Shown: positions 1 to 10,364, numbered from the stretch's first letter. The stretch is DNA of 64,000 bases from Marinobacter denitrificans (GCF_008795955.1 NZ_VMHN01000011.1:62001-126000); one strand, 5' to 3'. Notes: a model not told the origin generated them from the letters alone. Numbers and translations: made by a program.

Positions 1-327
1 AACTCGATAGAAAGTCGACTCCGAAGCCAGGTAACGGCCCTCATCCAGTTGATCGGCAACAATAAAGGCCGGTGGACAGCTTCGGTATTGGGGCTGATTG
101 CACAGAGATACCACGGCCTGGCGCTCCTCATCCGAGAGTTTGTTGGCCGGTGTCGGCCTGGACACCATAGGTCTTTGGTCCGCCTTAACGGCCTTCTCGG
201 CCGTCCAGCGCTGATAGGTACGCACACTCAGGTGTAGCAAGGCACAGGCCTTGACCAGCCGGGCTCCGCTGCTCTGGGCTTGTTGGACCAGAGCGACGGC
301 CTGCTGGCGATCCGGGAGGCTGGTCAT
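1..327 (-). CDS. IS3-family transposase OrfB, partial
   Basis: This is the N-terminal 109 codons of an IS3-type OrfB; the frame stays open to the window edge. It starts with MTSLPDRQQAVALV and contains the helix-turn-helix-like KACALLHLSVRTYQRW segment and the CNQPQYRS and YLASESTFYRV blocks seen before the DDE integrase core in this subfamily. The ATG overlaps the orfA stop (ATGA), so expression is by coupling or frameshifting from orfA. The catalytic DDE part lies outside the window. Confidence 0.85.
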   Translation of the reverse strand, partial: MTSLPDRQQAVALVQQAQSSGARLVKACALLHLSVRTYQRWTAEKAVKADQRPMVSRPTPANKLSDEERQAVVSLCNQPQYRSCPPAFIVADQLDEGRYLASESTFYRV

Positions 328-824
328 TCGTCCTCGTCTTTGGGGCCCCAGATCGCCTCGGCTTTTTTTGACAACGTCAGCAACGCCGCCGTTTCCGCCA
401 AGGCTTTTTCCTTGCGACGCAACTCGGATTCGAGTTTTTTGACCCGTTTCTTCTCAGCCTTGGCGGCTTGCCGGTTGCGTTTGGCCTGCTCGTCAGACCG
501 GGCATTGGCCCCCACACAGGCGGCTTTCCAGGCTTCAATCTGCTCTGGATAGAGACCATGCTTGCGGCAATATTCACTGAGCTCCGCCTCCGTCATCGGG
601 GCGGTCTCAAGCACAATGCGAAATTTCTCCTCGCTACTCCACTTCTCGGGCGTGGCTGAGTTCGATGGCAAAACGGCACCTCGTTCTCTGGCGGCTTTGC
701 GCCAATTGTACAAGGTTGCAGTACTGATGCCTTCCTGGCTGGCCAACTCGGCCACAGTCAGGAGTTGAGGTGGTGCCATCTTCTGGAGGATGGCTTCCTT
801 ACGTTCAGGTGAGTAATGGGGCAT
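324..824 (-). CDS. IS3-family transposase OrfA
   Basis: This 166-residue protein is the DNA-binding partner of the IS3 transposase. It opens with MPHYSPERKEAILQKM, followed by a helix-turn-helix (VAELASQEGISTATLYNWR, about residues 24-42) and a second one (EAELSEYCRKHGLYPEQIE). A basic, coiled C-terminal half (about residues 105-150) ends in ALAETAALL. It has the same architecture as the copies at 3290 and 23957, with clear sequence divergence. The end overlaps the start of orfB by 4 bases. Confidence 0.9.
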   Translation of the reverse strand: MPHYSPERKEAILQKMAPPQLLTVAELASQEGISTATLYNWRKAARERGAVLPSNSATPEKWSSEEKFRIVLETAPMTEAELSEYCRKHGLYPEQIEAWKAACVGANARSDEQAKRNRQAAKAEKKRVKKLESELRRKEKALAETAALLTLSKKAEAIWGPKDEDE

Positions 825-864
825 CGTTGTCCTCTGAAATTATCAGGCGACAACTACCTTGACG

Positions 865-1923
865 CATAGGGCCTCAGCCCGCCTGCGGCAACGGTTTGAT
901 GAAGATGCCCGAGCCCTGACGCCGCTTTTGGATGATGCCAGCGTTGAGTTTCTTCAGTCCATCGAAGCCCCGGTATCACCTCTGGCGATGGGTCACGTTG
1001 CCCTGGATATGGACGTCTTTCCCATGGACAACAGCCAGACCCGCAAAGAAGGCGTCAGCTACACCTACAAGGGCTACGATGGCTACGCACCGATAGCGGC
1101 CTACCTGGGACAGGAAGGCTGGTGCCTGGGCTGCGAACTGCGCCCTGGCAGCCAGCACGCCAATAACGGGTTTCTCGACACCCTCAACCGAGTTTTACCC
1201 CGGGCCCGGGCATTGACGGACAAGCCCATCCTGTTACGCCTGGACAGCGCACACGATGCCCGTGACAATCGCGACTTCCTGCGCGAGCAGAAGCAGGTCG
1301 ACTTCCTGATCAAGTGGAATCCCCGCAGGCAGGATCCCCTGGCCTGGGCGGAGAAAGCCCAGGCTCAGAAAGCCTGGACGCTGGACCGCGACGGCAAGAT
1401 GGAGGCGGTTTTATCGGAAAACCTGCCGGACGAACCCGGGTTGCGCCAGATCGTTAAAGTCACGGTGCGCACCAGCGATGCCGGTGGCCAGCTGTACCTG
1501 GAGCCGGAGGTCAGTCTTGAAGGCTGGATTACCTCTTTGCCAACTGAGGTGGCGGATGAACAACACATCATGGCGCTTTACAGCGATCACGCCACCAGCG
1601 AACAGTTTCACAGCGAGTTCAAGACCGACCTGGATCTGGAGCGCCTGCCGTCCGGCAAGTTCGACACCAACAATCTGGTTATGGCCTTCGCAACGATGGG
1701 TTACAACGTGTTGCGCTGGATGGGCCTGAGGCTGACCGCCCCGGATGCGCCGGTGCGCCACCCGGCCAAACGTCGTCGCCTGAGAACGGTGATGCAGGAG
1801 CTGATGACCATGGCCTGTCGCCTGATGCACAGTGGCCGGCAGTGGATCCTGCGCTTTGGTCGGCACTGTCCGGGCTTTGCCGTGTACCGCGACCTCTACG
1901 AAGGAATCGCCGCCTCCGGATAG
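865..1923 (+). pseudogene. IS1380-type transposase, 5'-truncated
   Basis: An open frame of about 350 codons matches an IS1380-family DDE transposase: DMDVFPMDNSQ early on, then YDGYAPIAAYLG, LLRLDSAHDARDN (a catalytic Asp region) and a C-terminal NNLVMAFATMGYNVLRWMG block. Family members are usually over 400 residues, and the N-terminus is missing because the frame enters directly from the IS3 terminus at about 864. The TTG at 859 is only a formal start. The gene is therefore a remnant. The 219 bases after it show no gene. Confidence 0.75.
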
Positions 1924-2142
1924 GCCCGTTCGGCAGTGACCGCATCATCTTAAAGCCACCCGGGAACCATACCGGGGCAATACGCTATTGCCTGACGACC
2001 ATGGTTTGATCAAAAAGCAGCCAGATCCTGGTCTCTGGTCGACTTCAGGCTGCGCGTTCCGGGCAGTCCCAACCCATTTTTAGACAATTGATGGCTTCCG
2101 TTAGCGCCGGTGACGATTTCCGGGGTATATTCGTCTGCAAAG

Positions 2143-3233
2143 TCACTGATTCAGGTTATTATCAATAATGCTCAGTTTTGCTCGTGCCACTGAAGTCATA
2201 ATCGATTCTGCACTTTTGTGCCACCGGAACGGCTTCGCCAGTTTCTCGTTATGGGTCTTTATATACCGGCGAATCGCCGTCTTGAGTTCGCCCACACTGG
2301 TAAAGATCCCACGGTACAAAGCGCGGCGTTCCAGCTGACCAAACCAGCCTTCCACGGCATTCAGCCAGGAGGCGCTGGTTGGTGTGAAGTGGAGCTTGAA
2401 CCGGGGATGTTTCTCCAGCCAGGCTTTCACCTCTGGTGTTTTATGAGTCGAGCTGTTGTCCAGAATCAGATGAAGATCCTGCTCTTTCGGTGTTTCTCGA
2501 TCAATTTGTCGCAGAAAGTCGAGAAATTCTTTGGCGCGGTGGCGTTGTGTGATGCGCCCAATCACCTCGCCGTTTAGGATATTCAGGGCCGCGTATAAGC
2601 TGGTCGTACCGTGCCTCTTGTAATCGTGGGGCGGCGCTCGATCTGGCCCGGTTTCAGTTGGAGCTTAGGCTGCGTACGGTCCAGTGCCTGGATCTGCGTT
2701 TTCTCATCAACAGACAGTACCAGGGCGTTATCTGGCGGATTCAAGTACAGGCCAACGACATCGAAAACCTTTTCAGCAAAGTCCGGATCATTGCTTATTT
2801 TGAAGGTTTTCAGCCGGTGCGGTTTCAGGTCGGCGGCTTTCCAGATCTGGTACACTTGCCAGCGACTGACGCCGGCATATTCGGCCATTAGCCGCACGCT
2901 CCAGTGGTTGGATTCCTTGGGCAGCTTTTTTACCGTGTCATCGAGAATTGCTTTAACCTTCTTCTGGTCCAGCTTTCTGGGTTGCCCAGGTCTTGGAGCG
3001 TCCTGAAGGCCGCTCAGGCCCTGTTCGATGTAACGATTACGCCACTTGAATACCGTAGCCGTACTGGTTTCCAGTCGCTCAGCAACGTCTTTGGGTGATT
3101 CACCGGCATCCAGGGCCAAAACGATTCGTGCTCGCTGAACGAGATTCTGGCTCAGCGTGCTTGTTCGCAACCAGCTTTCCAGCTCCAGTTGATCGTTTAC
3201 CGTAAGACTAAAGGGTGCTGGTTTCCGGGCCAA
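2143..3233 (-). pseudogene. IS630-type transposase, frameshifted
   Basis: Two adjacent frames together make one IS630-family transposase. The upstream part (2583-3233) has an N-terminal helix-turn-helix region (SPKDVAERLETSTATVFKWR) and the first catalytic region VLSVDEKTQIQALDRT. The downstream part (2143-2565) has LHLILDNSSTHK and FTPTSASWLNAVEGW, carrying the second Asp and the Glu. Restoring one base in the C-run at about 2629-2632 joins them through a family-typical RPHDYKRHGT stretch. It is either a 1-base deletion or a programmed frameshift site; some IS630 members are said to use one. Its upstream end abuts the truncated IS3 copy at about 3290. Confidence 0.8.
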
Positions 3234-3289
3234 AACAGAGTCTCCAAACTCGTGAATAACAGCTCGAATTATACCACATATTCGCTTAG

Positions 3290-3796
3290 GAATTACCCGG
3301 ACGGAACACTAGACATGATGTTTTGAATAAGTTGTTACCTCCGCAGAACCGAAGTGTTGTGTCGGTGGCGGCAGAGGAAGGCATATCCGATGTGACTCTG
3401 TATAGTTGGTTGAAACAGTGTCGACAACAAGGAATGCCCGTGCCAGGTAATCGTACCACCGGGGAAGATTGGTCCCCCGAAGCCAAACTGGCCGTTGTAG
3501 TAGAAACGGCCTCTATGTCTGAAGCCGAACTGAGTGCCTATTGCCGCGAGAAAGGCTTGTATCCAGAGCAAGTGCAGCGCTGGAAGGAAGCCTGCCTTCA
3601 GGGTGCCGGCATGCAGAATGAGCGTCAGAAAGCGGCTCAGAAGCAACAGCGTGAAGCCCGCAAAACCATTAAAAAGCTGCAGTCGGAAGTTCGCCGTAAA
3701 GACAGGGCGTTGGCCGAGACCACCTCGCTTCTGGTGCTGTCAAAAAAGCTCGAAGCCTTGTACGGCGAGAACCCGGACAGCAGCGAGGACGACTGA
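3290..3796 (+). pseudogene. IS3-family OrfA, copy 3, 5' end damaged
   Basis: The frame encodes an OrfA like those at 324 and 23957, but it lacks the usual MxYSPERRE start. Similarity begins only at DVLNKLLPPQNRSV (a TTG at 3323 is the first formal start), and the bases before it abut the IS630-type remnant. The helix-turn-helix (VAAEEGISDVTLYSWL), the second helical block (EAELSAYCREKGLYPEQVQRW) and the basic C-terminus are intact. It is probably not functional, because the IS left end is gone. Confidence 0.75.
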
Positions 3797-4234
3797 CGCC
3801 GCTGGACGAACGTGCAAGGCTCCTGGAGCTATTTGATGAAGCCGTTGCCAGCGGTGCCGCCCGATACAAGGCCGCAGAGTTAGTGGACATCAGCGAGCGT
3901 ACATTGAAGCGCTGGCGAGACCCTGGCGGCCAGGTTGCTGAAGATCAGCGCCCTGAGGCAGAGCGAGCCGAACAGCCCCACAAACTGACACAGGCCGAGG
4001 AGCTGGCCATTCTGAGCGCATGCAATCAACCTGAATACCGGAGTTCGCCACCGTCGCAGATCGTGCCTTCACTCGCTGACAAAGGCCTTTATCTGGCCTC
4101 GGAATCGTCGTTCTACAGAGTGTTGAAGAAGCACCAGCAACAGAACCACAGAGGGCGCATGAAACCGCCTCGCAAGGTGCCGGAGCCGACCAGCTTCACC
4201 GCGACAGGCCTGAACCAGGTGTGGAGCTGGGACA
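3793..4234 (+). pseudogene. IS3-family OrfB, 5' exon before the group II intron
   Basis: This is the 5' part of an OrfB: a helix-turn-helix (AAELVDISERTLKRW), CNQPEYRSSPPSQIV, LYLASESSFYRVL and GLNQVWSWD. The frame overlaps the orfA stop, as in the other IS3 copies. Immediately after the WSWD codons (plus one base) a GTGTGCC group II intron start appears, and the OrfB frame resumes only at about 8115. Confidence 0.85.
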
Positions 4235-4622
4235 GTGTGCCGCAGAGGCACCAGAGAGTGGAAGCAAGGATGCAGACACTTTACTGAGCCATAAGCTCAG
4301 CAAGAGATGGTGGGGGGCCACCGGAGTCGGCTGTCGGAAGCAGGCTTCAAACCAGCCCAAGCTGCATGCATTAAGAGTGCTTGTGGTAAGCATTGGGTCA
4401 AAAGGCTGCACAGTGATGCAGTCAGGTGTGATATTGAGAGGCGAGCCAGAGCGAACCCATGGTGACGTGCCGAAAACCATACGTGACATCAAAACCGGGG
4501 GCGCGTCCCATCCCCGGGATGAGCTTGCGGGTGTATTCCGAATGCTGCGCAAGCGGTGTCCGGCATAAAGTGGGCGCGACTCAATAACAGGCTTTTGCTG
4601 GGAACTGCGGGAACCAGTCATC

Positions 4623-5384
4623 GTGATGTTCAAGGGAGAAGGCACAAGTGGCGATCACCACAAGGCCGAGAGTACCGAGGCACGATACTGGGACGGAGCT
4701 GTTCGTAGTAGTGACGAAGCCTCTGTAATGGAGGTGGAGCGAAGGGACAGCGTCAAGCAGTCTGAATCCCGGCCTCAACTGCGAAAGCAGGAGGAGGTTC
4801 GGTGTCAGGCAAAACCATTCAACATTGAGAAGTGGTTAATTGTTGAAGCCTATAATCGGGTCAAAGCCAACTCAGGGACTGCAGGTGTAGACCGGCAGTC
4901 CCTGGAAGATTTTGACCGTGGTCGCAGGAACAATCTGTATAAACTCTGGAACCGAATGTCCTCGGGTAGCTACATGCCGCCTCCGGTTCGTGCCGTCTCA
5001 ATCCCAAAGAAATCAGGGGGTGAGCGGATACTGGGCATTCCGACCGTAACGGATAGAATTGCCCAAATGGTGGTCAAACTTCAGTTCGAACCTGAGGTAG
5101 AGCCGCACTTCCTTCCAGACTCTTATGGGTATCGACCGGGAAAATCGGCTATACAGGCAGTTGGAGTCACTCGAAAGCGGTGCTGGCGCTATCCATGGTT
5201 GCTGGAGTTTGATATCCGTGGTCTATTCGACAACATCCCGCATGAACTCCTGTTAAAGGCGATTGATCGGCACACCGCGAATCCATGGGTGAAGTTATAC
5301 ATCCGACGATGGCTAACCGCATCTTTGGTGCACGCGGACGGCCGAACGGTTGAGCGCGACAAGGGAACACCGCAGGGCGGAGTT
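4623..5384 (+). pseudogene. ltrA: Group II intron reverse transcriptase/maturase, 5' part
   Basis: This is the N-terminal part of an intron-encoded protein: NIEKWLIVEAYNRVKANSGTAGVD (RT0/1 region; residues abbreviated here), SIPKKSGGERILGIPTVTDRIAQ (RT2), GYRPGKSAIQAV and LLEFDIRGLFDNIPHELL (RT3, first catalytic Asp). It stops in GTPQGGV exactly where the serine-recombinase element enters. The catalytic YADD motif lies on the other side, at about 7450. An upstream ATG at 4623 or a later one could be the original start. Confidence 0.85.
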
Positions 5385-7041
5385 AATACTCCGCTTACGA
5401 TCTTGCATAATTGACTTCCCCGTTGTTGTATCGGTCGAGCCTTCACCCTTGTTGAACCCGGGATCGGGATCAACCCGAAAAACGATCACGACCTCTTCTT
5501 TATGAATTTCGATGCGTTTGACCAAGGCACGGATGATCTCACGCTTCGAAGTGAAATCAATCATAGTCAATCGGTCATTGACGGAGGCAGCGAATTCATC
5601 GAGGCGGCGGATCACCAAAAACAACTCGAATTGCCCCGCCTGATGACGCCTGGACTCTTCGATCTGACGCTCGATCTGCTGTAACCGGGTTTTTAACTGC
5701 CCGATCTATGGGTCGAAATCCGACTTCTCGATAACGCCCTCGGCGTAGCTGTCGATGAGCCTGGACTTGCCCTTCTCAAGATGGCGTTTCTGCTTCTCCA
5801 GGGCCGCCGTATCGGCGTTAACCTCTTCGTCCTGTTCGAGCATGTCCAGGCGGCGCTCATATTCTTGCTTCAATCGTCCGGGTTCCGACAACAGGTCGAC
5901 AATCTGCTGCCATACCAGTTCATCGAGTCGATGCGTTCTCACTTGCTTGTTGTCGCATACCCGCTCGCCGCCAAAGCGGTAGGCATCCGTTCCGATGCAG
6001 CGATAATAAGCATAGTGTTGGCGGCCTTTGCCCGCCGCCTTGCTGACCGTCTTTCCGTAATAGGCGTAATGGCAATGACCGCAGACGGTCAACCCCTGGA
6101 GTAAATAGGCGGCGCTGCCGCGCATGTTTGCGGTTCTCGTCCAGTTGTTCCTGAACGGCAAGAAACAGCGCCTCGCTGACGATGGCTGGCACCGGGATTT
6201 CGATCCACTCGCTGCGTTCAGTGCGCACCGCCGAATAGCTTTTCTTGGGCGTATCGGCGCTGTGACGCGACGCACGGACGCGAGGCAAGGGTTCTCGCGC
6301 CTGCGTCTTGCCAAAGGCCGCACGGCCCATGTAAGCCGGGTTCTGCAACATCCCCCATACCACGCTGCGATCCCAGTGCGCCTTACCCGTGTGGGTTTCG
6401 ATACCCGCCTGGTTAAGACGCCGCACCACCTCGCCAATGCTAAGACGCTCAACCCCGATCCAGTGGAAGATATTCCTTATCGTCGCCGCCTGCCCCAGAT
6501 CAACGACGTACTGGGCCGGTGTCCCATCCTGCTTGCGGATGTAGCGGTAGCCATAGGGCGCGTTGGAGAGTACGTTGATACTGCCGCGCTTCGCCCCATG
6601 GAGCTTGCCACGACGATTGCGTTCCATAATCTTGGCTCGCTGGTACTCGGAGATCATGCCCTGCATCTGCAACAACAGCTCTTCCTCCGGGGACGTCCCG
6701 ATGGCATGGTTGAGGAATACCACCTCGACTCCACACGCCGACAACTCTTCCATCAGCAGGACTTGGTGGGCATATTTGCGCGATAGGCGGTCCGGTGACA
6801 AGACGTAGAGACGGTCCATCAAACCCAGCGCCGCGCGGTCTCTCAGCCGTTCCAGTTGCGGTCGAATCAGGGTGGCGCCACTGGCCCCGGCATCGACAAA
6901 GAGCATCTCCACGGCAATCCGTTCGCCATCGGCGGTAACGCGCTCCTTCAGTGCGGCAATTTGACTCCCTATCGTGCCACTCTTCGCTTGTTGATCCGAG
7001 GAGACGCGGGCATAAACGGCCACCAGACGGGTATCGTTCAT
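5385..7041 (-). pseudogene. Large serine recombinase, frameshifted and with stop
   Basis: The N-terminal catalytic domain is intact (VAVYARVSSDQQAKSGTI with the active-site Ser, then LYVLSPDRLSRKYAHQ). A recombinase domain (GSINVLSNAPYGYRYI) and a zinc-ribbon (LTVCGHCHYAYYGK) follow, then a long coiled coil. The frame changes near 6115-6125, between RKHARQRR and AAYLLQG. An in-frame TAG stands at 5706-5708, after which the coiled coil and a terminal DFTSKREIIRALVKRIEI block continue to the element end. The gene is broken at least twice, so the element is unlikely to move by itself. Confidence 0.8.
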
Positions 7042-7217
7042 TGTCCACCTCCCTTCGCGGATGAACGCTTGCTACTGGCAGACTTGGATGACGACCGTGT
7101 AGGTGCTGGGCGCGACTCTATCGGCTTGAGTCGCTCATAGACCTTAACCAATTGCTCGGAGGCGAACCGGTTCGGCTCGAAGGCCAGGCGTACGCGCCTG
7201 CGGTGGCGTTCTGTCAT
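7038..7217 (-). CDS. Small basic protein upstream of the serine recombinase
   Basis: This 59-codon frame (MTERHRRRVRLAFEPNRF...) ends in an ATGA overlap with the recombinase start at 7041, and its own ATG overlaps the stop of a short preceding frame. The overlaps suggest translational coupling. The sequence is basic (VRLAFEPNRFASEQLVKVYE then a Ser/Lys-rich tail) and could bind DNA as an accessory factor. I do not recognise the family. Confidence 0.5.
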   Translation of the reverse strand: MTERHRRRVRLAFEPNRFASEQLVKVYERLKPIESRPAPTRSSSKSASSKRSSAKGGGQ

Positions 7218-7360
7218 GGCTGGGGCTCCACATCGATCGAGGTGGCGACATCGATGACGAGGGTAATCTCGACAGCCGGACATCCCGCAAACCCGGGCGC
7301 CAAACACCCCCGGGCGATGCGCAAGCCCCATTGTACCCGAGAGTTTGCTCTATTGTTGTT

Positions 7361-8037
7361 GGAGTTATCAGCCCTGTTCTGGCCAATCCCTTTTTGCATT
7401 ACACCTTCGATCGATGGATCAGGGGTCGGCACTTTCCGGCTATAGAATGGTGTCGGTATGCTGACGATGGTCTGCTTCATTGCAGTACTCGGAGGCAGGC
7501 TCGATTCCTGCTGCACAGCCTGCGTGAACGGTTCAGGGAGTGCGGGCTTGAGCTGCACCCAGAGAAAACCCGGATTGTTTACTGCCAGGATCACCGTAGA
7601 ATCGGAACCCATGCGCACACATCTTTTGATTCTCTCGGCTACACGTTCAAAAAGCGTGTGGTGAAGGGCTGATCCGGCGATCTCTTCATGGGATTTTGTC
7701 CGGGTATCAGTTGCCCTTCAATCAGGGAAATCATCCAGAAAGTGCGATCATGGCGAATAGGGAAGGGAAGCGAACCGATCTATCCATCATGGATATCGCT
7801 GACTTTATCAATCCATACCTGCACGGTTGGTGGAACTACTATGGGCAGTATTACCGGTCTTTGATGTACCGGGTATCGCGCTACGTAAATCAACGACTGG
7901 TCAGGTGGGCTATGCGAAAGTTCAAGCATCTTCGAGGACGGAAGGTCAAAACAATTGCCACACTTGAGCGATTAGTGAAAGCGCGACCGACTCTGTTCGC
8001 GCACTGGTCGCAAGGAATGTCGGGTGCGTTTGCTTGA
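7361..8037 (+). pseudogene. ltrA: Group II intron reverse transcriptase/maturase, 3' part
   Basis: The RT resumes with GVISPVLANPFLHYTFD and contains the catalytic RYADDGLLH motif near 7450, then a thumb and maturase region. An in-frame TGA at 7670-7672 and at least one more frame change before 7780 break the thumb. The last frame (RTDLSIMDIADFINPYLHGW...) is a group II maturase (GIIM) domain. The protein is dead independently of the inserted recombinase element. Confidence 0.8.
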
Positions 8038-8114
8038 TGGGAGCGGTGTGAGCCGAGAGGTTCACGCACCGTTCTGCGAGAGGCTGAGGGTGAAATTCCC
8101 TTGGTCTACTCACC

Positions 8115-8737
8115 TTAGTTTCTGTCCGTCAGCGGTGCGTGGCCAGCATTGGTATCTGTACCTGATCATGGACATCTACAGTCGCAAGATCGTTGCCTGG
8201 GAAGTCCATGAGGCGGAGTCTGGCGAGCTGGCCCGGAAACTGGTTGAACGTGCCCTGTTACGAGAGGGTTGCTGGCATAATCCGCCGGTCCTGCACTCTG
8301 ACAACGGAGCGCCGATGACCTCTTATATGCTCAAAGCCCGGCTGGCTGAGCTGGCCATGTTAATGTCTCACAGCCGACCGAGAGTCAGCAACGATAATCC
8401 TTACTCGGAATCGTTGTTCCGGACCGTCAAATACTGCCCGGAGTGGCCGTCAAAGGGCTTTGAATCGCTCACGGCGGTGCGTGAATGGATGCTGGCGTTC
8501 GAGTACGCTTACAACGAACAGCACCTGCACAGCGGCATCCGGTTCGTGACACCGGAGGACCGCCACCGTGGCGTTGACCACGAGCGCCTGGAGCATCGGA
8601 AACTGGTTTATGAAAGAGCAAAACGCCAGAATCCACGGCGCTGGTCTGGCAATACCCGGAACTGGGAAGTCACCGGGCCGGTCTCGCTCAACCCTGGCAA
8701 ATTGCAGGAAGTTGAGCGCAATAAATTGGCCGCTTAA
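8115..8737 (+). pseudogene. IS3-family OrfB, 3' exon after the group II intron
   Basis: This part carries the DDE integrase core: YLYLIMDIYSRKIVAWEV (first Asp region), VLHSDNGAPM (second Asp) and SRPRVSNDNPYSESLFRTVK (Glu). The C-terminus ends with RWSGNTRNWEV...VSLNPG, as in the intact copy at 24445-25500. It would be joined to 3793-4234 if the intron were spliced out. Because the RT/maturase is broken, splicing would need maturase supplied in trans. Confidence 0.85.
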
Positions 8738-9016
8738 CCACGGTCATTTGGACAACTGGGTTGAAAACCGCCGGATCCCTTCATTGCCACTTAGATTGCT
8801 CGATATTTAGTCAGTTTCTGAAGTCCAGACACACCTACCCCTTACCCCCATCGAGTCGGGCCGGGGGAGCCCGGGCATCTACCCCGGAACCAGGCGCACC
8901 AGGTCAGAGAGTTCGTCTTTGTAAGGATAGGCGTCACTCATCAGCACTCTCATGCGCCGAGTGTTGCCACGCTTTACAATACCGGCACCAGCGTCTCCGA
9001 ACTGATCGGAATGCGG

Positions 9017-10201
9017 CTAGTTTGCCATCATTACCCTACGCAGGCTGTCACGCTCGAGTAGCCAGGACGCTATGAAGGCGAACACGAGACCCCAAAACGG
9101 AGCGCCAATATTCAGCATAGGTACACCGGCCACCGACACCACAAAGGCGACCAGAGCACCAAGTGAACACTCGCCACAAAAGGCGCCTTGGAAGGCGCCC
9201 TGCAGCGCCCGGATCATGGCAAGTCCGCCGATTAGCCCAACCAAGGCAAGCGGCAGCGCCAACGCGACGGCTGTTGCAACCGGTGCAAACAGGCCAAAAA
9301 TAATCATTAGGATCGCGAAGACCATGCCGCCGACCCATTGCCGATGCTGCGCGCCGCTGGAGACGAGAATCGCGTTGGTCGGCCCGGTAAGACAGGCGGG
9401 CACCGAACCGACCACCGCGAACAGCATTGAACCCAGCCCGGATCCCACCGTAACAGCCTTCACGGGCGGTGGATGATCGACCTGCTGCAATACCGCAAAG
9501 CCCTGCGCGTTCTGAATACCCAGGACAGTGATCATGAGCGGGATGACCAACTCTACTAGGGCCTGCAGCGAGAACTCCGGCATGTACACAATAGGACGCG
9601 CCATCAGCGTCGGCACCACTCCCAATGGCGCGATGCCGCCCGTAGTCCATGCTACCGTGCCACCTGCGAGCAACGCGGCCAGCACTGGAGGCAGTCGCCT
9701 CCCTAGCGCTGGCAAGGCCGCGAAGAGCAGAAAGACCCCGAGGCTTACGGTGGAGAGCAGTGCATTACCGGTAAACGCGGTGACCACTTTGACTCCCAGC
9801 GGCAGGAAAACGCCGGCGACCATCCCCATGACGATGGACATGGGAATGCGGCGCATCAACCAGTTAATGAGCCCGCTCCAGCCAAGCAAGGTGATGAGTA
9901 AAGCAGTTACCCAATAGGCCCCAATGACTTCCGCAAAGCTCAGGTGGCCGAGGGCCGATGGCAGCAGCAGCGCGCCCGGGATCGTCCAAGCCATCCCAAG
10001 CGGCTGCCGGTATCGCCAGCAAAAGTACAGGGTCAGCACCCCACTGAGACCGTAGGCACCGAAGATCCAGGAGGCAAGATCCAAATCGCTCAGGCCGCCA
10101 TCACGACCCACCGTGATCAGGATAGCCAAGGGCCCCGTCACTCCGAAAAGAAAGGCAGTGATGCCGTTGCTAAGCAAGTGACTATCGAGGCGCTTCGACA
10201 T
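9017..10201 (-). CDS. benE: BenE-family benzoate/H+ symporter
   Basis: This 394-residue inner-membrane protein has about 12 hydrophobic segments and typical BenE-family stretches: FGVTGPLAILITVG near the N-terminus, ITVLGIQNAQGFAVLQ in the middle, and VPACLTGPTNAILVSSGA. BenE proteins import benzoate with protons, which supplies the substrate for the benABCD products encoded at 19852-23611. It lies downstream of the catabolic operon on the same strand but is separated from xylH by an IS1182 remnant, so it probably has its own promoter or was brought in separately. Confidence 0.9.
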   Translation of the reverse strand: MSKRLDSHLLSNGITAFLFGVTGPLAILITVGRDGGLSDLDLASWIFGAYGLSGVLTLYFCWRYRQPLGMAWTIPGALLLPSALGHLSFAEVIGAYWVTALLITLLGWSGLINWLMRRIPMSIVMGMVAGVFLPLGVKVVTAFTGNALLSTVSLGVFLLFAALPALGRRLPPVLAALLAGGTVAWTTGGIAPLGVVPTLMARPIVYMPEFSLQALVELVIPLMITVLGIQNAQGFAVLQQVDHPPPVKAVTVGSGLGSMLFAVVGSVPACLTGPTNAILVSSGAQHRQWVGGMVFAILMIIFGLFAPVATAVALALPLALVGLIGGLAMIRALQGAFQGAFCGECSLGALVAFVVSVAGVPMLNIGAPFWGLVFAFIASWLLERDSLRRVMMAN

Positions 10202-10364
10202 TTCTCTTCTCCATTAAGGCCGGATATTCATGAGGGGTGCTGAAAGCGAAGATAGAAAATGGTAATCTCCAAGGAAATCAAACGGTTCCAGCAGCCTGTC
10301 GGACTTGCATCTGACAGGCGTTATTTAAAGTTGTCTCGTTCGCTTGGCTTCCCAAGTTTGACTG

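Larger units (their letters stand above)
1..864 (-). mobile_element. IS3-family element, copy 1 (cut by window edge)
   Basis: An orfA/orfB pair of the IS3 type runs leftwards and off the window. The upstream end is marked near 851-864 by CAACTACCTTGAC, which nearly matches the 15-bp terminal repeat of the complete copy at 23888-25534. Directly beyond it an IS1380-type coding frame continues without its beginning, so this element was inserted into that gene or deleted its 5' part. The exact last base is uncertain by a few positions. Confidence 0.8.
5379..7360 (-). mobile_element. Serine-recombinase element inside the group II intron RT gene
   Basis: A 1982-bp insertion splits the RT gene within its GTPQGGV/ISP motif. 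The six bases GGAGTT occur at 5379-5384 and again at 7361-7366, consistent with a recombinase crossover site or target duplication. The insert contains a small gene (7038-7217) and a large serine recombinase (to about 5385) in a coupled ATGA arrangement, both opposite to the RT. Removing the insert plus one GGAGTT restores QGGVISPVLANP in frame, which sets the boundaries well. Confidence 0.8.
4235..8114 (+). ncRNA. Group II intron inside IS3 orfB (itself interrupted)
   Basis: The intron starts with GTGTGCC at 4235 and ends near 8114 after a domain VI-like stem and CTACTCAC. A good domain V is visible at 8041-8076 (GAGC...GAGA tetraloop...GTTCTG). The flanking exons rejoin into a continuous OrfB frame if the last intron base is about 8114. 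Subtracting the 1982-bp insertion at 5379-7360 leaves about 1.9 kb, the normal size of a bacterial group II intron with its RT. The exact 3' end is uncertain by 1-2 bases. Confidence 0.8.

Noticed and set aside
8738..9016. Open minus-strand tail (MRVLMSDAYPYKDELSDLVRL then stop at 8879-8881)
   Set aside because: It continues the benE frame after its stop and contains no recognised domain; too short to call, possibly a relic from recombination at the IS3 end.
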